A stretch of DNA of 31,293 nucleotides from Methylococcaceae bacterium (lineage in GTDB: Bacteria > Pseudomonadota > Gammaproteobacteria > Methylococcales > Methylomonadaceae): assembly GCA_021647145.1 (NCBI GenBank), contig JAKIVF010000030.1, positions 1-31,293 on the forward strand. Direction: 5' to 3'. The position numbers were made by a program, and so were the translations under genes. Below, piece by piece: positions 1 through 8,362 of the stretch (positions are counted from its first letter, which is position 1; every line of letters starts with the position of its first letter). The notes below the pieces were generated by a model, which ran no database searches, was not told the DNA's origin, and worked only from the letters and a program-made list of their open reading frames with translations.

Positions 1-25
1 TAGCAATGCCAAATAATTCCAACAA

Positions 26-55
26 AACGCTCAATCTGACGCTTGACTTAGCGTT
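26..55. repeat. Short hairpin near the left edge
   Basis: AACGCT (26-31) pairs with AGCGTT (50-55), and inside it CAA (32-34) can pair with TTG (43-45) around TCTGACGC. The surrounding 1-149 stretch lies downstream of rsmI and holds no recognisable gene. A second small palindrome, CTATAA-C-TTATAG, is at 119-131. The hairpin looks superficially like half of an integron attC site, but the required core ends do not fit. Function unknown. Confidence 0.3.
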
Positions 56-149
56 CACAGGGAGCCGAGTAGCGGGGTGAAATATTAATTTTAATTTACT
101 TGTATACCATAATGGACTCTATAACTTATAGGATACAGAAGAAAAGTAA

Positions 150-1001
150 TTATTCATCTGCCTTATTTTTTAACTCTAATGCAGCCTGATATAATACTTT
201 TTTTCTTGCTCCCGTAATTTCAACAGCCATAGCCACCGCTGTTTTAATAGAACACTCTTTTAATAATACCAATAAAACTCTTTTCTGCTCATCCGTTACT
301 ACTTCCAGCTTTTTTTCTATAACGGCACCTTCAACAAGCACAACAAATTCTCCTTTTTGCATATTCGCACTTTGTTTTACTCTTTCTACAACTCTATCCA
401 ATGAATCACTTACCACTGTTTCATAAATTTTAGTTAGCTCTCTTGCAATAACAATTTTTCGATCTATCGGTATCACTCCAGCTAAATCATTAAGGGAAGC
501 TACAATCCTATGACTTGATTCATAAAACACCCATGTAACAGACATATTTTTTTTAGTCATAAAAAAAGTTTTTCTAGCTGAAGATGTTCTCGGCAAAAAA
601 CCTTCAAATGAAAACTTTGTAACAGATAAGCCTGACACAGATAAAGCTGCAATTAAAGCACATGCCCCTGGAATCGGCGAGACATCAATCCCCTCCTGTT
701 TCGCTAACTTTACCAACGGCATACCGGGGTCGCTTATCAAAGGTGTCCCAGCATCTGAAACCAAGGCAATTGACATCCCTTTTTTTAATTTATCAATCAA
801 CCCTGGCGCTACTTTTTCTTCGTTATGTTGATGAATTGAAATTAATTTATTATTAATTGCATAATGTTGTAATAATATTTTAATATGTCGCGTATCTTCA
901 GCAGCAATTAAGTCAACATGTTTTAAAGTTTCAACCGCTCGGTAGCTAAAATCTGCTAGATTACCTATTGGCGTTGCAACAACGTATAATTTACCGCACA
1001 T
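150..1001 (-). CDS. rsmI: 16S rRNA 2'-O-methyltransferase RsmI
   Basis: SAM-dependent enzyme of the tetrapyrrole-methylase fold that 2'-O-methylates C1402 of 16S rRNA, tuning decoding fidelity. The family hallmarks are clear: an N-terminal MCGKLYVVATPIGNLAD block, AAEDTRH, the VSDAGTPLISDPG segment and PIPGACALIAALSVSG, followed by FEGFLPR. The reading frame stays open to 1040, but the Met at 1001 starts exactly where the family begins and has a purine-rich AAAGAG just upstream, so 1001 is chosen (283 aa). It is divergent from lpoA, whose chosen start is only 37 bp away, so the promoters of both genes must overlap each other or the coding regions. The rsmI-lpoA pairing is typical of Gammaproteobacteria. 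Confidence 0.96.
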   Translation of the reverse strand: MCGKLYVVATPIGNLADFSYRAVETLKHVDLIAAEDTRHIKILLQHYAINNKLISIHQHNEEKVAPGLIDKLKKGMSIALVSDAGTPLISDPGMPLVKLAKQEGIDVSPIPGACALIAALSVSGLSVTKFSFEGFLPRTSSARKTFFMTKKNMSVTWVFYESSHRIVASLNDLAGVIPIDRKIVIARELTKIYETVVSDSLDRVVERVKQSANMQKGEFVVLVEGAVIEKKLEVVTDEQKRVLLVLLKECSIKTAVAMAVEITGARKKVLYQAALELKNKADE

Positions 1002-1038
1002 ATTCTCTTTATTCCCTATGCTAAATATCAGGCTTCTC

Positions 1039-2949
1039 ATGAACTGTCATTATTTACTATATCCCTGTTTCTACCTAATTTTCTTGACTAGCTGCGCGAC
1101 GGAAACTTTCCAGCAACGAGATCACAACCCTAACAAAATGACTCAGGCTGAATCATTTACCTATAACGGACAACATGAAAAAGCAGCTCAAATATATCAA
1201 ACATTAGCTAAATCAAAGCCTAAATACCAAGATAAGTTTAGCCTTTTAGCCGTTGATTCTCATATCCAGTCAGGCAACGATCAATTGGCGCAAAAATTAT
1301 TCTCCACAATCAAACCTTCATCATTATCAACTGAACAACGAAGTAAATATAATTTGCTTTCTGCACAACTGCTTTTAAGTCGCGGTAAAGCCGTAAAAGC
1401 ACTGGATAAACTCAAAATAACACAAGTCTATACGTTACAAAGAAAAGACCAAATAACCTATTACCAGTCTTTAGCTTTTGCACATTCCTTAACGGAGAAT
1501 CAACTGCTAAGTGCTCAAGTTCGGATTGAATTAACCCAATTTCTTGATACTGAAGAAGATCGTGCTAAAAACAATGAGGTTATTTTTAACACTATAAACC
1601 TCATTCCACTAGAAAAACTTTACCAATACCAATCAGAAACACCTGATATTTTAAGTGGTTGGGTAGCATTATCCATAGTTTATAAAACATCTCAATCAAA
1701 ACATGATCATACAAAACTACAATCAGATGTTTATAGATGGCAAAGACAGTATCCTCAACACCCAGCTAATTCTGGTTTTTTAGATTCATTATTTATTGAA
1801 AGCTCTAAAATAACTTTCAAAACGCCATCCTCTATTGCCCTATTACTTCCTGAATCAGGTCGTTTTTCTCAAGCGGGTCAAGCAATAAAAAAAGGGTTTA
1901 TGGAGGCATTTCATCAAAACCATTCTGATGAAAAACCGGCTATTCAATTTTATGATAGCTCATCCAACAATCTTGCTGACTTATACTACCAAGCCATCTC
2001 AGAAGGTGCTGAGTTAATTATTGGTCCTCTTAGTAAAGAAAACATACAAAAATTGGTTAACAATGTTGAGTCATCAGTTCCTATTCTGGCACTTAACCAT
2101 ATTCCTGGCTTGGTAAAAGACAATCTTTTTCAATTTGGTTTAAGTCCAATTGATGTAACAAAACAAATTGCAACTAGAGCCAGCCTTAAAGGAATTAAAA
2201 ACATACTGATTATTGCACCAGAAACTAATCAGGGAAACCGAATTAGCAATTCATTAACAGAGTACTGGCAAAATATAGAGGGTGTTGTTCTAAACTCACA
2301 GTTATACAATCCTAAAGAGAATGATTTTTCCATCCCCATTAAAGACCTCCTTAACCTAAACGAAAGTAAAAATAGATATAATCAACTTCAACGCCTTTTA
2401 GCAACTAATATTCAATATAAAAAACGTGTACGTCAGGATGCTGATGCAATTTTTTTAATTGCCACGCCTAAAATTGCCAGGTCAATCTACCCTCAACTTC
2501 GGTTTTATGGAGCAACAAATATACCTGTTTACACGGCATCTAATATATATACAGGCATTCCCAACCCATCATTAGACCAAGACCTTAATAAGATTACATT
2601 TTGTGATATTCCCTGGTTATTCCCTTCCTCCTATTCAGGGGATTTAGACCAAGAATCGCTGAAAGAAATTTGGCAGCAAATCCCTAACAAATATTTAAGA
2701 TTAGTCGCCTTGGGAATAGACTCTTTTAACCTAATCAATTATCTTAATCAACTTGATATGGTGGCTTACACGGGAGCAACGGGAAAATTATCTCTTAATA
2801 TGGAAAATAGAATTACGCGTCAATTGGTCTGTGCTAAATTTGTTAAAGGAGAAGCAGTTTTACAATCGCCTCTTTATGAAGAAAACATTGAAGAAAACAT
2901 TATTGAGGATAAACAAAATATGGTCGATACAGAAGAGATAATCGACTGA
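1039..2949 (+). CDS. lpoA: Penicillin-binding-protein activator LpoA (LppC family lipoprotein)
   Basis: Outer-membrane lipoprotein that in E. coli stimulates PBP1A during peptidoglycan synthesis. The start at 1039 gives a compact lipoprotein signal with lipobox LTSC and has an AGG six bases upstream; the alternative Met at 1018 has no ribosome-binding site. The N-terminal half is helical and TPR-like (Y-N-G-Q-H-E-K-A-A-Q type repeats). From about residue 264 there is a type I periplasmic-binding-protein-like fold (IALLLPESGRFSQAGQAIKKG; later ADAIFLIATPKIARSIYPQL). At 636 aa it is close to the length of the enterobacterial protein. The stop codon abuts the yraN start, so the two are probably translated together. 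The Asp/Glu-rich tail (EENIEENIIEDKQ) looks lineage-specific. Confidence 0.93.
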   Translation: MNCHYLLYPCFYLIFLTSCATETFQQRDHNPNKMTQAESFTYNGQHEKAAQIYQTLAKSKPKYQDKFSLLAVDSHIQSGNDQLAQKLFSTIKPSSLSTEQRSKYNLLSAQLLLSRGKAVKALDKLKITQVYTLQRKDQITYYQSLAFAHSLTENQLLSAQVRIELTQFLDTEEDRAKNNEVIFNTINLIPLEKLYQYQSETPDILSGWVALSIVYKTSQSKHDHTKLQSDVYRWQRQYPQHPANSGFLDSLFIESSKITFKTPSSIALLLPESGRFSQAGQAIKKGFMEAFHQNHSDEKPAIQFYDSSSNNLADLYYQAISEGAELIIGPLSKENIQKLVNNVESSVPILALNHIPGLVKDNLFQFGLSPIDVTKQIATRASLKGIKNILIIAPETNQGNRISNSLTEYWQNIEGVVLNSQLYNPKENDFSIPIKDLLNLNESKNRYNQLQRLLATNIQYKKRVRQDADAIFLIATPKIARSIYPQLRFYGATNIPVYTASNIYTGIPNPSLDQDLNKITFCDIPWLFPSSYSGDLDQESLKEIWQQIPNKYLRLVALGIDSFNLINYLNQLDMVAYTGATGKLSLNMENRITRQLVCAKFVKGEAVLQSPLYEENIEENIIEDKQNMVDTEEIID

Positions 2950-3306
2950 ATGTTTAACAAAAATAAATCATCACACTTAATTCGTGGAGAGAAATCAGAA
3001 CAAATTGCGCAGCAATATCTAATAAAACAAGGCTTACAATCCGTAGAAAAAAACTATCTTTGTAAACATGGAGAATTGGATTTAATTATGCGTGATCAAG
3101 AAACATTAGTTATTATTGAGGTAAGGTATCGCAAATCATCAAAATTTGGTTGCGCAGAGGAAAGTATTACTCCAGTAAAACAATCCCGTATAATAGCCTC
3201 CACGCAGCACTATTTACTCGTCAACAAAATTAAAAGCGCCATTCGATTTGATGTAATAGCAATGTCTGGTAATAATGAAATAAACTGGATAAAGAACGCA
3301 TTTTAG
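2950..3306 (+). CDS. yraN: UPF0102 family protein YraN (nuclease-like fold)
   Basis: Small protein of the YraN/UPF0102 family, 118 aa, a usual length. The core of a restriction-endonuclease-like metal site is visible: GELDLI (Glu42, Asp44) followed by IIEVRYRK (Glu57, Arg59). The biochemical role of the family is not settled. Its conserved position between lpoA and diaA suggests a housekeeping function linked to envelope or DNA maintenance, which is inference. The ATG follows the lpoA TGA with no gap, indicating translational coupling. Confidence 0.93.
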   Translation: MFNKNKSSHLIRGEKSEQIAQQYLIKQGLQSVEKNYLCKHGELDLIMRDQETLVIIEVRYRKSSKFGCAEESITPVKQSRIIASTQHYLLVNKIKSAIRFDVIAMSGNNEINWIKNAF

Positions 3307-3357
3307 TCCGAGTAGAATAATGTAACGCCTCTATTTTTCTTCAATTTATCTAGACCT

Positions 3358-3945
3358 ATGAGCTTACAAGACCGTGTAATTAATCATTTCTCTGACAGCA
3401 TTCATGTTAAACAAGACGCAATGGAAAGTTTATCTGAATTAATAGTCTATGCTGCACAGAATATAGTTGAAGCTTTAATTGATAATAAAAAAGTTCTCAC
3501 CTGTGGAAATGGAGGTTCTGCTGGAGATGCACAGCATTTTTCATCAGAAATGCTTAACCGCTATGAACGAGAACGCCCAGCTCTGCCAGCTATTGCCTTG
3601 ACCACTGACACTTTAACAATCACCTCAGTAGCAAATGATTACAATTTTGATGAAGTTTTTTCTAAACAATTACGCGCTCTAGGACAAACTGGAGATATAT
3701 TACTAGTCTACACAACAAGTGGAAATTCAAGTAATATTATCAACACAGTAAAAACGGCCCAGGATAAAGAAATCAAGGTGATTGCCTTAACAGGAAAAGA
3801 GGGTGGGTCTTTGGCTTCTATTTTGAAAGAATCTGATATAGAAATCAGAGTTCCGTCTAAATCAACAGCCCGTATTCAAGAAGTCCATTTACTAATCACG
3901 CATTGTCTTTGTGATTTAATTGATTCACAATTATTTGGTAGTTAA
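3358..3945 (+). CDS. diaA: SIS-domain protein, DiaA / GmhA type
   Basis: Sugar-isomerase (SIS) fold protein of 195 aa. Position after yraN and before dolP, and the C-terminus (RIQEVH...CLCDLIDSQLF), match E. coli DiaA, which binds DnaA and promotes timely replication initiation. However, the protein also keeps the two residues used for catalysis by phosphoheptose isomerase GmhA: a Glu in SSEML (Glu64) and His177 in QEVH. It carries the GNGGSAGDAQHF and TSGNSSNI sugar-phosphate loops. E. coli DiaA lacks that Glu. So the gene could encode a replication regulator, a sedoheptulose-7-phosphate isomerase for LPS heptose, or both. The 51-bp gap after yraN contains no obvious terminator. Confidence 0.88.
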   Translation: MSLQDRVINHFSDSIHVKQDAMESLSELIVYAAQNIVEALIDNKKVLTCGNGGSAGDAQHFSSEMLNRYERERPALPAIALTTDTLTITSVANDYNFDEVFSKQLRALGQTGDILLVYTTSGNSSNIINTVKTAQDKEIKVIALTGKEGGSLASILKESDIEIRVPSKSTARIQEVHLLITHCLCDLIDSQLFGS

Positions 3946-3954
3946 ACTCAATCC

Positions 3955-4539
3955 ATGAAAAAATTTTTAATCTTCATTTCTATTGTTTTTCAACTTTTAC
4001 TCGAAGGATGTTCAACAGTCGCAACAGGAGGAGCTGAAATCACAGGACTGTCTTTATGGCATGACCGCCGCACAAGTAAAGCCTTAGCAATAGATGAAAG
4101 AATTGAAATTAATTCCGTAATAGAATTAAACTCACATGATGACACCCGTAATAAATGCCATTTTAATGTGACTTCATATAATGGCGCTGTTCTCGTTTCG
4201 GGAGAAGCACCAACTGAAAAGTTACGGAATAAAATCATTTCAATTGTCAGAGTTATTCAAGGTGTAAAAATTGTTCATAACGAACTACAAATTGCCAGTC
4301 CTTCCACTTTTTCAAAACGCTCTTATGATTCTTATATTACGACTAAAATAAAAACATCAATCAGTCGTATTAATAATATCCCTGGTTTTGATGCAACACG
4401 AATTAAGGTGGTTACTGAGTCAGGCACAGTTTTTCTTCTTGGGCTGGTTCACAAAAATGAAGCTGATGTTGTCACTGATATTGCACGTAGAGAAAAAGGT
4501 GTTAAAAAAGTTGTAAAAATTTTTGAATATATCCAATAA
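3955..4539 (+). CDS. dolP: BON-domain outer-membrane lipoprotein DolP (YraP)
   Basis: Periplasm-facing lipoprotein of 194 aa. The signal peptide ends in LLEGC, with lipidated Cys19. Two BON domains follow, at about residues 47-115 (FNVTSYNGAVLVSGEAPTEKLRNKI) and 125-194 (IKVVTESGTVFLLGLVHKNEADVV); each has the beta-strand and conserved Gly pattern of the family. In E. coli DolP supports outer-membrane integrity and BAM function. It begins 9 bp after diaA, so it is the last gene of the lpoA-yraN-diaA-dolP unit, as in other Gammaproteobacteria. Confidence 0.93.
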   Translation: MKKFLIFISIVFQLLLEGCSTVATGGAEITGLSLWHDRRTSKALAIDERIEINSVIELNSHDDTRNKCHFNVTSYNGAVLVSGEAPTEKLRNKIISIVRVIQGVKIVHNELQIASPSTFSKRSYDSYITTKIKTSISRINNIPGFDATRIKVVTESGTVFLLGLVHKNEADVVTDIARREKGVKKVVKIFEYIQ

Positions 4540-4604
4540 AAAAGAAGAATACAGCTATACTTTCAGTTAGTTACTTCTAATAAATTATAGTTTATTCAAG
4601 AACC

Positions 4605-4979
4605 ATGAAAGAAGAAAAGCGTAGCCATCAACGAATAACACCTGCAATACACAATACGACTGTTGTGTCAAGTAAAGAAACTTCTCTTCATGCAGAAATT
4701 ATTGATATTAGTCAGACTGGAATTAGAATTAAATTCAAAGAATCTTTACAAAACCAACTTGAGAATAAAGTAAAAATCACTCTATATCTCCCAGATTCCG
4801 GAATTCCATTTTCAGTCAATTGCCTGTTTCAAAACCAGCATACCGATACAGAATATGGCCTTCATTATATTCAAGACAACAAAGTTCAAGAATCTATAGA
4901 CGATATGCTATTTAAGTGTGTAAAACTTGAAGATCCTATGTTTTTGATTAGATCACCCCACCCGCCCTCTGTGGGATAA
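4605..4979 (+). CDS. PilZ-domain protein
   Basis: Single-domain PilZ protein of 124 aa. Both signature elements of c-di-GMP binding are present: R6-xxx-R10 (RSHQR) and D34-x-S36-x-x-G39 (DISQTG). It therefore probably binds c-di-GMP and acts on a partner in motility, adhesion or exopolysaccharide control; the target is not apparent here. It lies 65 bp after dolP and 119 bp before argS, so it may have its own promoter. The last codons include a CCCAC...GTGGG dyad without a T-run, so no terminator is called. Confidence 0.88.
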   Translation: MKEEKRSHQRITPAIHNTTVVSSKETSLHAEIIDISQTGIRIKFKESLQNQLENKVKITLYLPDSGIPFSVNCLFQNQHTDTEYGLHYIQDNKVQESIDDMLFKCVKLEDPMFLIRSPHPPSVG

Positions 4980-5098
4980 GGCTTTATAAATCAGTATTAA
5001 AGAATTACATCACAAAACATAAGATATAGCGAAATATATATTTTTAAGGGATAATAGAGAGATCTATCGTCTCGCAATCACCTCCATATCCCAACGCA

Positions 5099-6859
5099 AT
5101 GAAACAAAAATTAGTATCTCTACTTCAGCAATCTGTTGAAATACTTAAATCAAAAGGGATTCTGGATAAAAAACTTAATCCAACAATCAATGTTGACCAC
5201 ACCCGTGACACTCGCCATGGAGATTTTTCTACCAATTTAGCAATGGTATTAGCAAAACCAGCTGCGACTAACCCTAGACAATTAGCTGAAAAAATTATTT
5301 CTATCCTTCCAGCGGACCCATTAGTATTCAAAATTGAACTAGCGGGACCTGGCTTTATCAATTTCTTTATTAATGCGGATGCCCAATTCCAGATAATAAA
5401 ACAAATTCATGATGAAGGGAGACAATTCGGGTTAAGTAAAATTGGTTCAGGGAAAAAAGTTCAAGTTGAATTTGTTTCTGCTAACCCAACCGGCCCATTA
5501 CATGTTGGACATGGAAGGGGGGCAGCTTATGGATCAGCTATCGCTGACTTGCTCACTGCTGTCGGGTTTGATGTTTCTAAGGAGTATTATGTAAATGATG
5601 CCGGACGCCAAATGGATATTTTGACAACCAGCGTTTGGTTACGTTATTTAGAAGAGTGTGGAGAAGTTGTTACCTTTCCACTCAATGGTTATCGTGGAGA
5701 GTATATTCGTGACATTGCTTTTACTCTGCATAAAAATAGAGGTAACGAATACCGTAGACCCTCTGAATTAGTTACAGAAAATATTCCTGCAGATGAAACA
5801 CAAGGCGGTGACAAAGAAAAACATATTGATGCTTTAATTGATAGAGCAAAAACACTATTAGGGTCATCACTTTATGACGATGTATTCCAAGCAGGGTTAT
5901 CTGTCATTCTTGGAGATATAAAACAAGATTTAGAAGAGTTTGGTGTCACTTTCGAGGAATGGTTTTCTGAAAAAATTCTCATGGAAAATGGTTCTATTAA
6001 GGAAGCCCTAAAACGACTGGATAATGCCGGTTATTTATATAAAAAAGATGGGGCTACCTGGTTTTCATCCAGTCAATTAGGGGATGATAAAGACCGCGTT
6101 GTGGTCAGAGATAATGGCCAGGTGACTTACTTTGCCTCTGATATTGCATATCATATGAATAAACTTGATCGTGGCTTTGATCAGGTTATCAATATTTGGG
6201 GAGCAGATCATCACGGGTATATCCCCAGAATTAGAGCTGCAATGCAAGCTCTTGGAGCAGATGAATCAAAACTCAAGGTACTATTGGTTCAATTTGCAAT
6301 ACTTTTCCGAGGAACAGAAAAACTCCCTATGTCTACCCGCTCTGGTGATTTTGTCACATTACGCCAATTACGTAGTGAGGTAGGTAAAGATGCAGCACGT
6401 TTTTTTTATGTGATGCGTAAATCTGACCAACACATGAATTTTGATCTAAAACTAGCTACATCAAAAACTAACGAAAACCCTGTGTTTTATGTGCAATATG
6501 CACATGCTCGGGTATGTAGTGTTTTGCGTCAATTAGACGAAAAAGGCTGGAAAAGAGATTTGCTGCTTGGTATGGATAATTTAAACCTGTTAGATGAAGA
6601 GTACGAATTGGCGATCATTACCACTTTATCAAAATATTCAGAAACCTTAGAACGAGCAGCATTGCAGTATGAGCCTCATTTATTGATACATTTTCTCCGG
6701 GAGTTAGCTAATAATTTTCATACTTACTACAATGCTCATCAATTTTTAACAGAAGATGCTACACTTAGAAATGCAAGACTAAACCTGATTTGCGCCACAA
6801 AACAAATACTCGCTAACGGTTTATCACTTTTAAACATCAACACGCCTGAGTCTATGTAA
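5099..6859 (+). CDS. argS: Arginyl-tRNA synthetase
   Basis: Class I aminoacyl-tRNA synthetase charging tRNA-Arg. Domains in order: N-terminal Add-1 domain (residues 1-90), catalytic Rossmann core with the HIGH-type motif HVGH (135-138) in SANPTGPLHVGHGRG, the KMSKS-region variant LPMSTRSG (409-416), and the DALR anticodon-binding domain (about 470-586). The missing canonical KMSKS lysine is common in ArgRS. Length 586 aa is normal. The stop overlaps the start of the next gene (TAATG), indicating translational coupling with the SPOR protein. Confidence 0.97.
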   Translation: MKQKLVSLLQQSVEILKSKGILDKKLNPTINVDHTRDTRHGDFSTNLAMVLAKPAATNPRQLAEKIISILPADPLVFKIELAGPGFINFFINADAQFQIIKQIHDEGRQFGLSKIGSGKKVQVEFVSANPTGPLHVGHGRGAAYGSAIADLLTAVGFDVSKEYYVNDAGRQMDILTTSVWLRYLEECGEVVTFPLNGYRGEYIRDIAFTLHKNRGNEYRRPSELVTENIPADETQGGDKEKHIDALIDRAKTLLGSSLYDDVFQAGLSVILGDIKQDLEEFGVTFEEWFSEKILMENGSIKEALKRLDNAGYLYKKDGATWFSSSQLGDDKDRVVVRDNGQVTYFASDIAYHMNKLDRGFDQVINIWGADHHGYIPRIRAAMQALGADESKLKVLLVQFAILFRGTEKLPMSTRSGDFVTLRQLRSEVGKDAARFFYVMRKSDQHMNFDLKLATSKTNENPVFYVQYAHARVCSVLRQLDEKGWKRDLLLGMDNLNLLDEEYELAIITTLSKYSETLERAALQYEPHLLIHFLRELANNFHTYYNAHQFLTEDATLRNARLNLICATKQILANGLSLLNINTPESM

Positions 6860-7413
6860 TGGCCCGAGATTATAAACACAGAGCCCATCAAAAAAAAACA
6901 AAGCTCGAATACTCTTCAGTGTCTTGGTGGAAATGGCTGTTAGTCATTCTTATAATTGGTCTTTTTGCCAGTTTCTTAATTTTTTTAGGCAACTCATCCC
7001 CTGAAATTGAAAAACAAAAAATAGTATCTCTTCCAAAAAAAGAAAAACCTAAAAAAGTTAAAGAATTAAAAGAACCACAATTTAATTTTTACACGATACT
7101 TCCAGAAACAGAAATTGTAGTCCCTGATTATGAAATTGATACTCGTAGTAGAGAAGAACACTTTGGCAAAGGTAAACCACTGAAATATCTGATACAAGCC
7201 GGTTCATTCAGACAGTTTTCAACTGCTGACAAGTTAAGAGCTAACTTGGCATTAATGGGGATTGAATCAAAAATCACAAAAGCAATAGTTGGTAATGTCA
7301 CATGGAACAGAGTGGTCATGGGCCCTTATACTCAATCATCTAAAGTCTCAAGCATTAAAAAAAGACTGAGAAAAAATGGTATTGACACCAGAGTGACAGA
7401 AATAAAAGGCTAG
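6859..7413 (+). CDS. SPOR-domain inner-membrane protein, FtsN-like
   Basis: Bitopic protein of 184 aa: a short basic cytoplasmic tail, one transmembrane segment (about 26-44, WLLVILIIGLFASFLIFLG), a Lys/Pro/Glu-rich periplasmic linker, and a C-terminal SPOR domain (about 108-182, YLIQAGSFRQFSTADKLRA...WNRVVMGPYTQ). SPOR domains bind denuded glycan at division septa. The architecture and the position directly after argS match FtsN-like proteins in many Gammaproteobacteria, so a role in cytokinesis is likely. It is short for E. coli FtsN (319 aa) but normal for non-enteric homologues. The start codon overlaps the argS stop. Confidence 0.88.
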   Translation: MARDYKHRAHQKKTKLEYSSVSWWKWLLVILIIGLFASFLIFLGNSSPEIEKQKIVSLPKKEKPKKVKELKEPQFNFYTILPETEIVVPDYEIDTRSREEHFGKGKPLKYLIQAGSFRQFSTADKLRANLALMGIESKITKAIVGNVTWNRVVMGPYTQSSKVSSIKKRLRKNGIDTRVTEIKG

Positions 7414-7502
7414 TTCAAAACGACGAATTTCATATAAGTATCGCCATATTCTATGGTTATTTTTCTTGCTGAATGAATCTTCGTACAATCTAAAATTAAA
7501 TT

Positions 7503-7540
7503 TCTCACAGCAAATTATTCTTAAAACACAAGCTGTGAGA
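7503..7540. terminator. Possible bidirectional terminator
   Basis: Perfect 9-bp inverted repeat TCTCACAGC (7503-7511) / GCTGTGAGA (7532-7540) with a 20-nt loop, located between the converging ftsN-like gene and the minus-strand gene at 7552. An AT-rich, T-containing tract follows on both sides, but there is no clean T-run, so confidence is low. Confidence 0.35.
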
Positions 7541-7551
7541 GAATTATATTT

Positions 7552-7929
7552 TTATTTACAACCCATTAAAATTGATGAAATATATTCATCCTTAGTAATC
7601 AACAAAAGGGTTTTAGTATCAAGTACCATTCTTATTGGTATACTCTCAGAAACCAAAAGATCATTAAAATAGACTAATAAAGTATTCCCAATATTTTTTT
7701 CTGTAAATTCTTTTAATCTCAATTGACCTTGATCTGTAAATTTCACCTCTACAAGGTTTTTACCTTCTGCATCAACATTAGGCTCTATCTCTTGGACATC
7801 TTCTTTTTCAAGCTGCAGGAACTCCTTATCATTAATAACAAATCGTAGACAATCAGATGCATTGGATACACCTAAAGATATAAAATATCCACACCAAATA
7901 AGGAAAATTGAAATAAGTAATTTTTTCAT
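7552..7929 (-). CDS. Exported protein with SecD head (P1)-like domain
   Basis: 125 aa. A signal peptide (MKKLLISIFLIWCGYFISLGVSNA, split near residue 24) is followed by a small alpha/beta domain. The segment LVEVKFTDQGQLRLKEFTEK, then NIGNTLLVYFNDLLVSESIPIR, closely resembles the periplasmic P1-head subdomain of the translocase subunit SecD (consensus style: v-l-d-G-f-T-e-N-G-l-a-i-D-g-S-p-i). A stand-alone, exported version lacks all SecD membrane helices, so it cannot be a translocase on its own. It may be a periplasmic chaperone-like or binding protein. It starts 9 bp after the end of the next upstream small gene, suggesting a two-gene unit. Confidence 0.75.
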   Translation of the reverse strand: MKKLLISIFLIWCGYFISLGVSNASDCLRFVINDKEFLQLEKEDVQEIEPNVDAEGKNLVEVKFTDQGQLRLKEFTEKNIGNTLLVYFNDLLVSESIPIRMVLDTKTLLLITKDEYISSILMGCK

Positions 7930-7938
7930 ATTTCCACC

Positions 7939-8214
7939 TTATCTAATAGTAATTCTAATAGTTTGCCCTAGCGTATGGCTCCTAAACCTTATCTTCTGCA
8001 CACAAACACAGCTTCCAGCTCTAAATCTTAGCGAGCCTGGACCAACAACAATCTCTGAGATTTCTCTTGCGCCTGACCAATATTTCACCTCTGCATCAAA
8101 AGTCGATGGAGCACCACTTATTGTATCGAATTCAACTTTAAATCTTGCCGCCCCTATCATTTGCCAAATTCTACCCACGCCCCCCATATGCGACCTAGTG
8201 GGGAGCCCAGCCAT
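7939..8214 (-). CDS. Small protein of unknown function
   Basis: 91 aa if the first Met (8214) is used; internal Mets at residues 10 and 20 are alternatives and no start has a strong ribosome-binding site. Not recognised. The C-terminal two thirds looks all-beta (EVKYWSGAREISEIVVGPGS, then RFRAGSCVCVQKIRFRSHTLGQ, ending IRITIR). There is no signal peptide, although the next gene in the pair is exported. Base composition is visibly richer in G and C than the neighbours, a possible sign of transfer. Nine bases separate it from the SecD-head-like gene, which supports co-expression. The coding status is likely but not certain. Confidence 0.5.
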   Translation of the reverse strand: MAGLPTRSHMGGVGRIWQMIGAARFKVEFDTISGAPSTFDAEVKYWSGAREISEIVVGPGSLRFRAGSCVCVQKIRFRSHTLGQTIRITIR

Positions 8215-8362
8215 TTTTTATTCTCTACTCTCTCATAAATTAATTTTTATATTATTGAATATAAAAGATAACATGCTCATTATTAAAACACAATACTTAC
8301 TAGCTGACTGAAAAGGCTCTTGCAAATGACTCTATGGCTATTAAGAATATATTTTTAACCTC

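Noticed and set aside
1..60. Integron attC site
   Set aside because: The hairpin resembles one half of an attC, but the conserved outer core (GTTRRRY and its complement) is not present and no integrase or second site is visible.
4950..4978. Terminator after the PilZ gene
   Set aside because: CCCAC/GTGGG can pair but lies inside the coding end and is not followed by a T-run.
7466..8311. Plus-strand reading frames at 7466-7672 and 7862-8311
   Set aside because: They overlap the minus-strand small gene pair, which has a signal peptide, plausible domain similarity and operon spacing; the plus-strand translations show low-complexity, non-family sequence.
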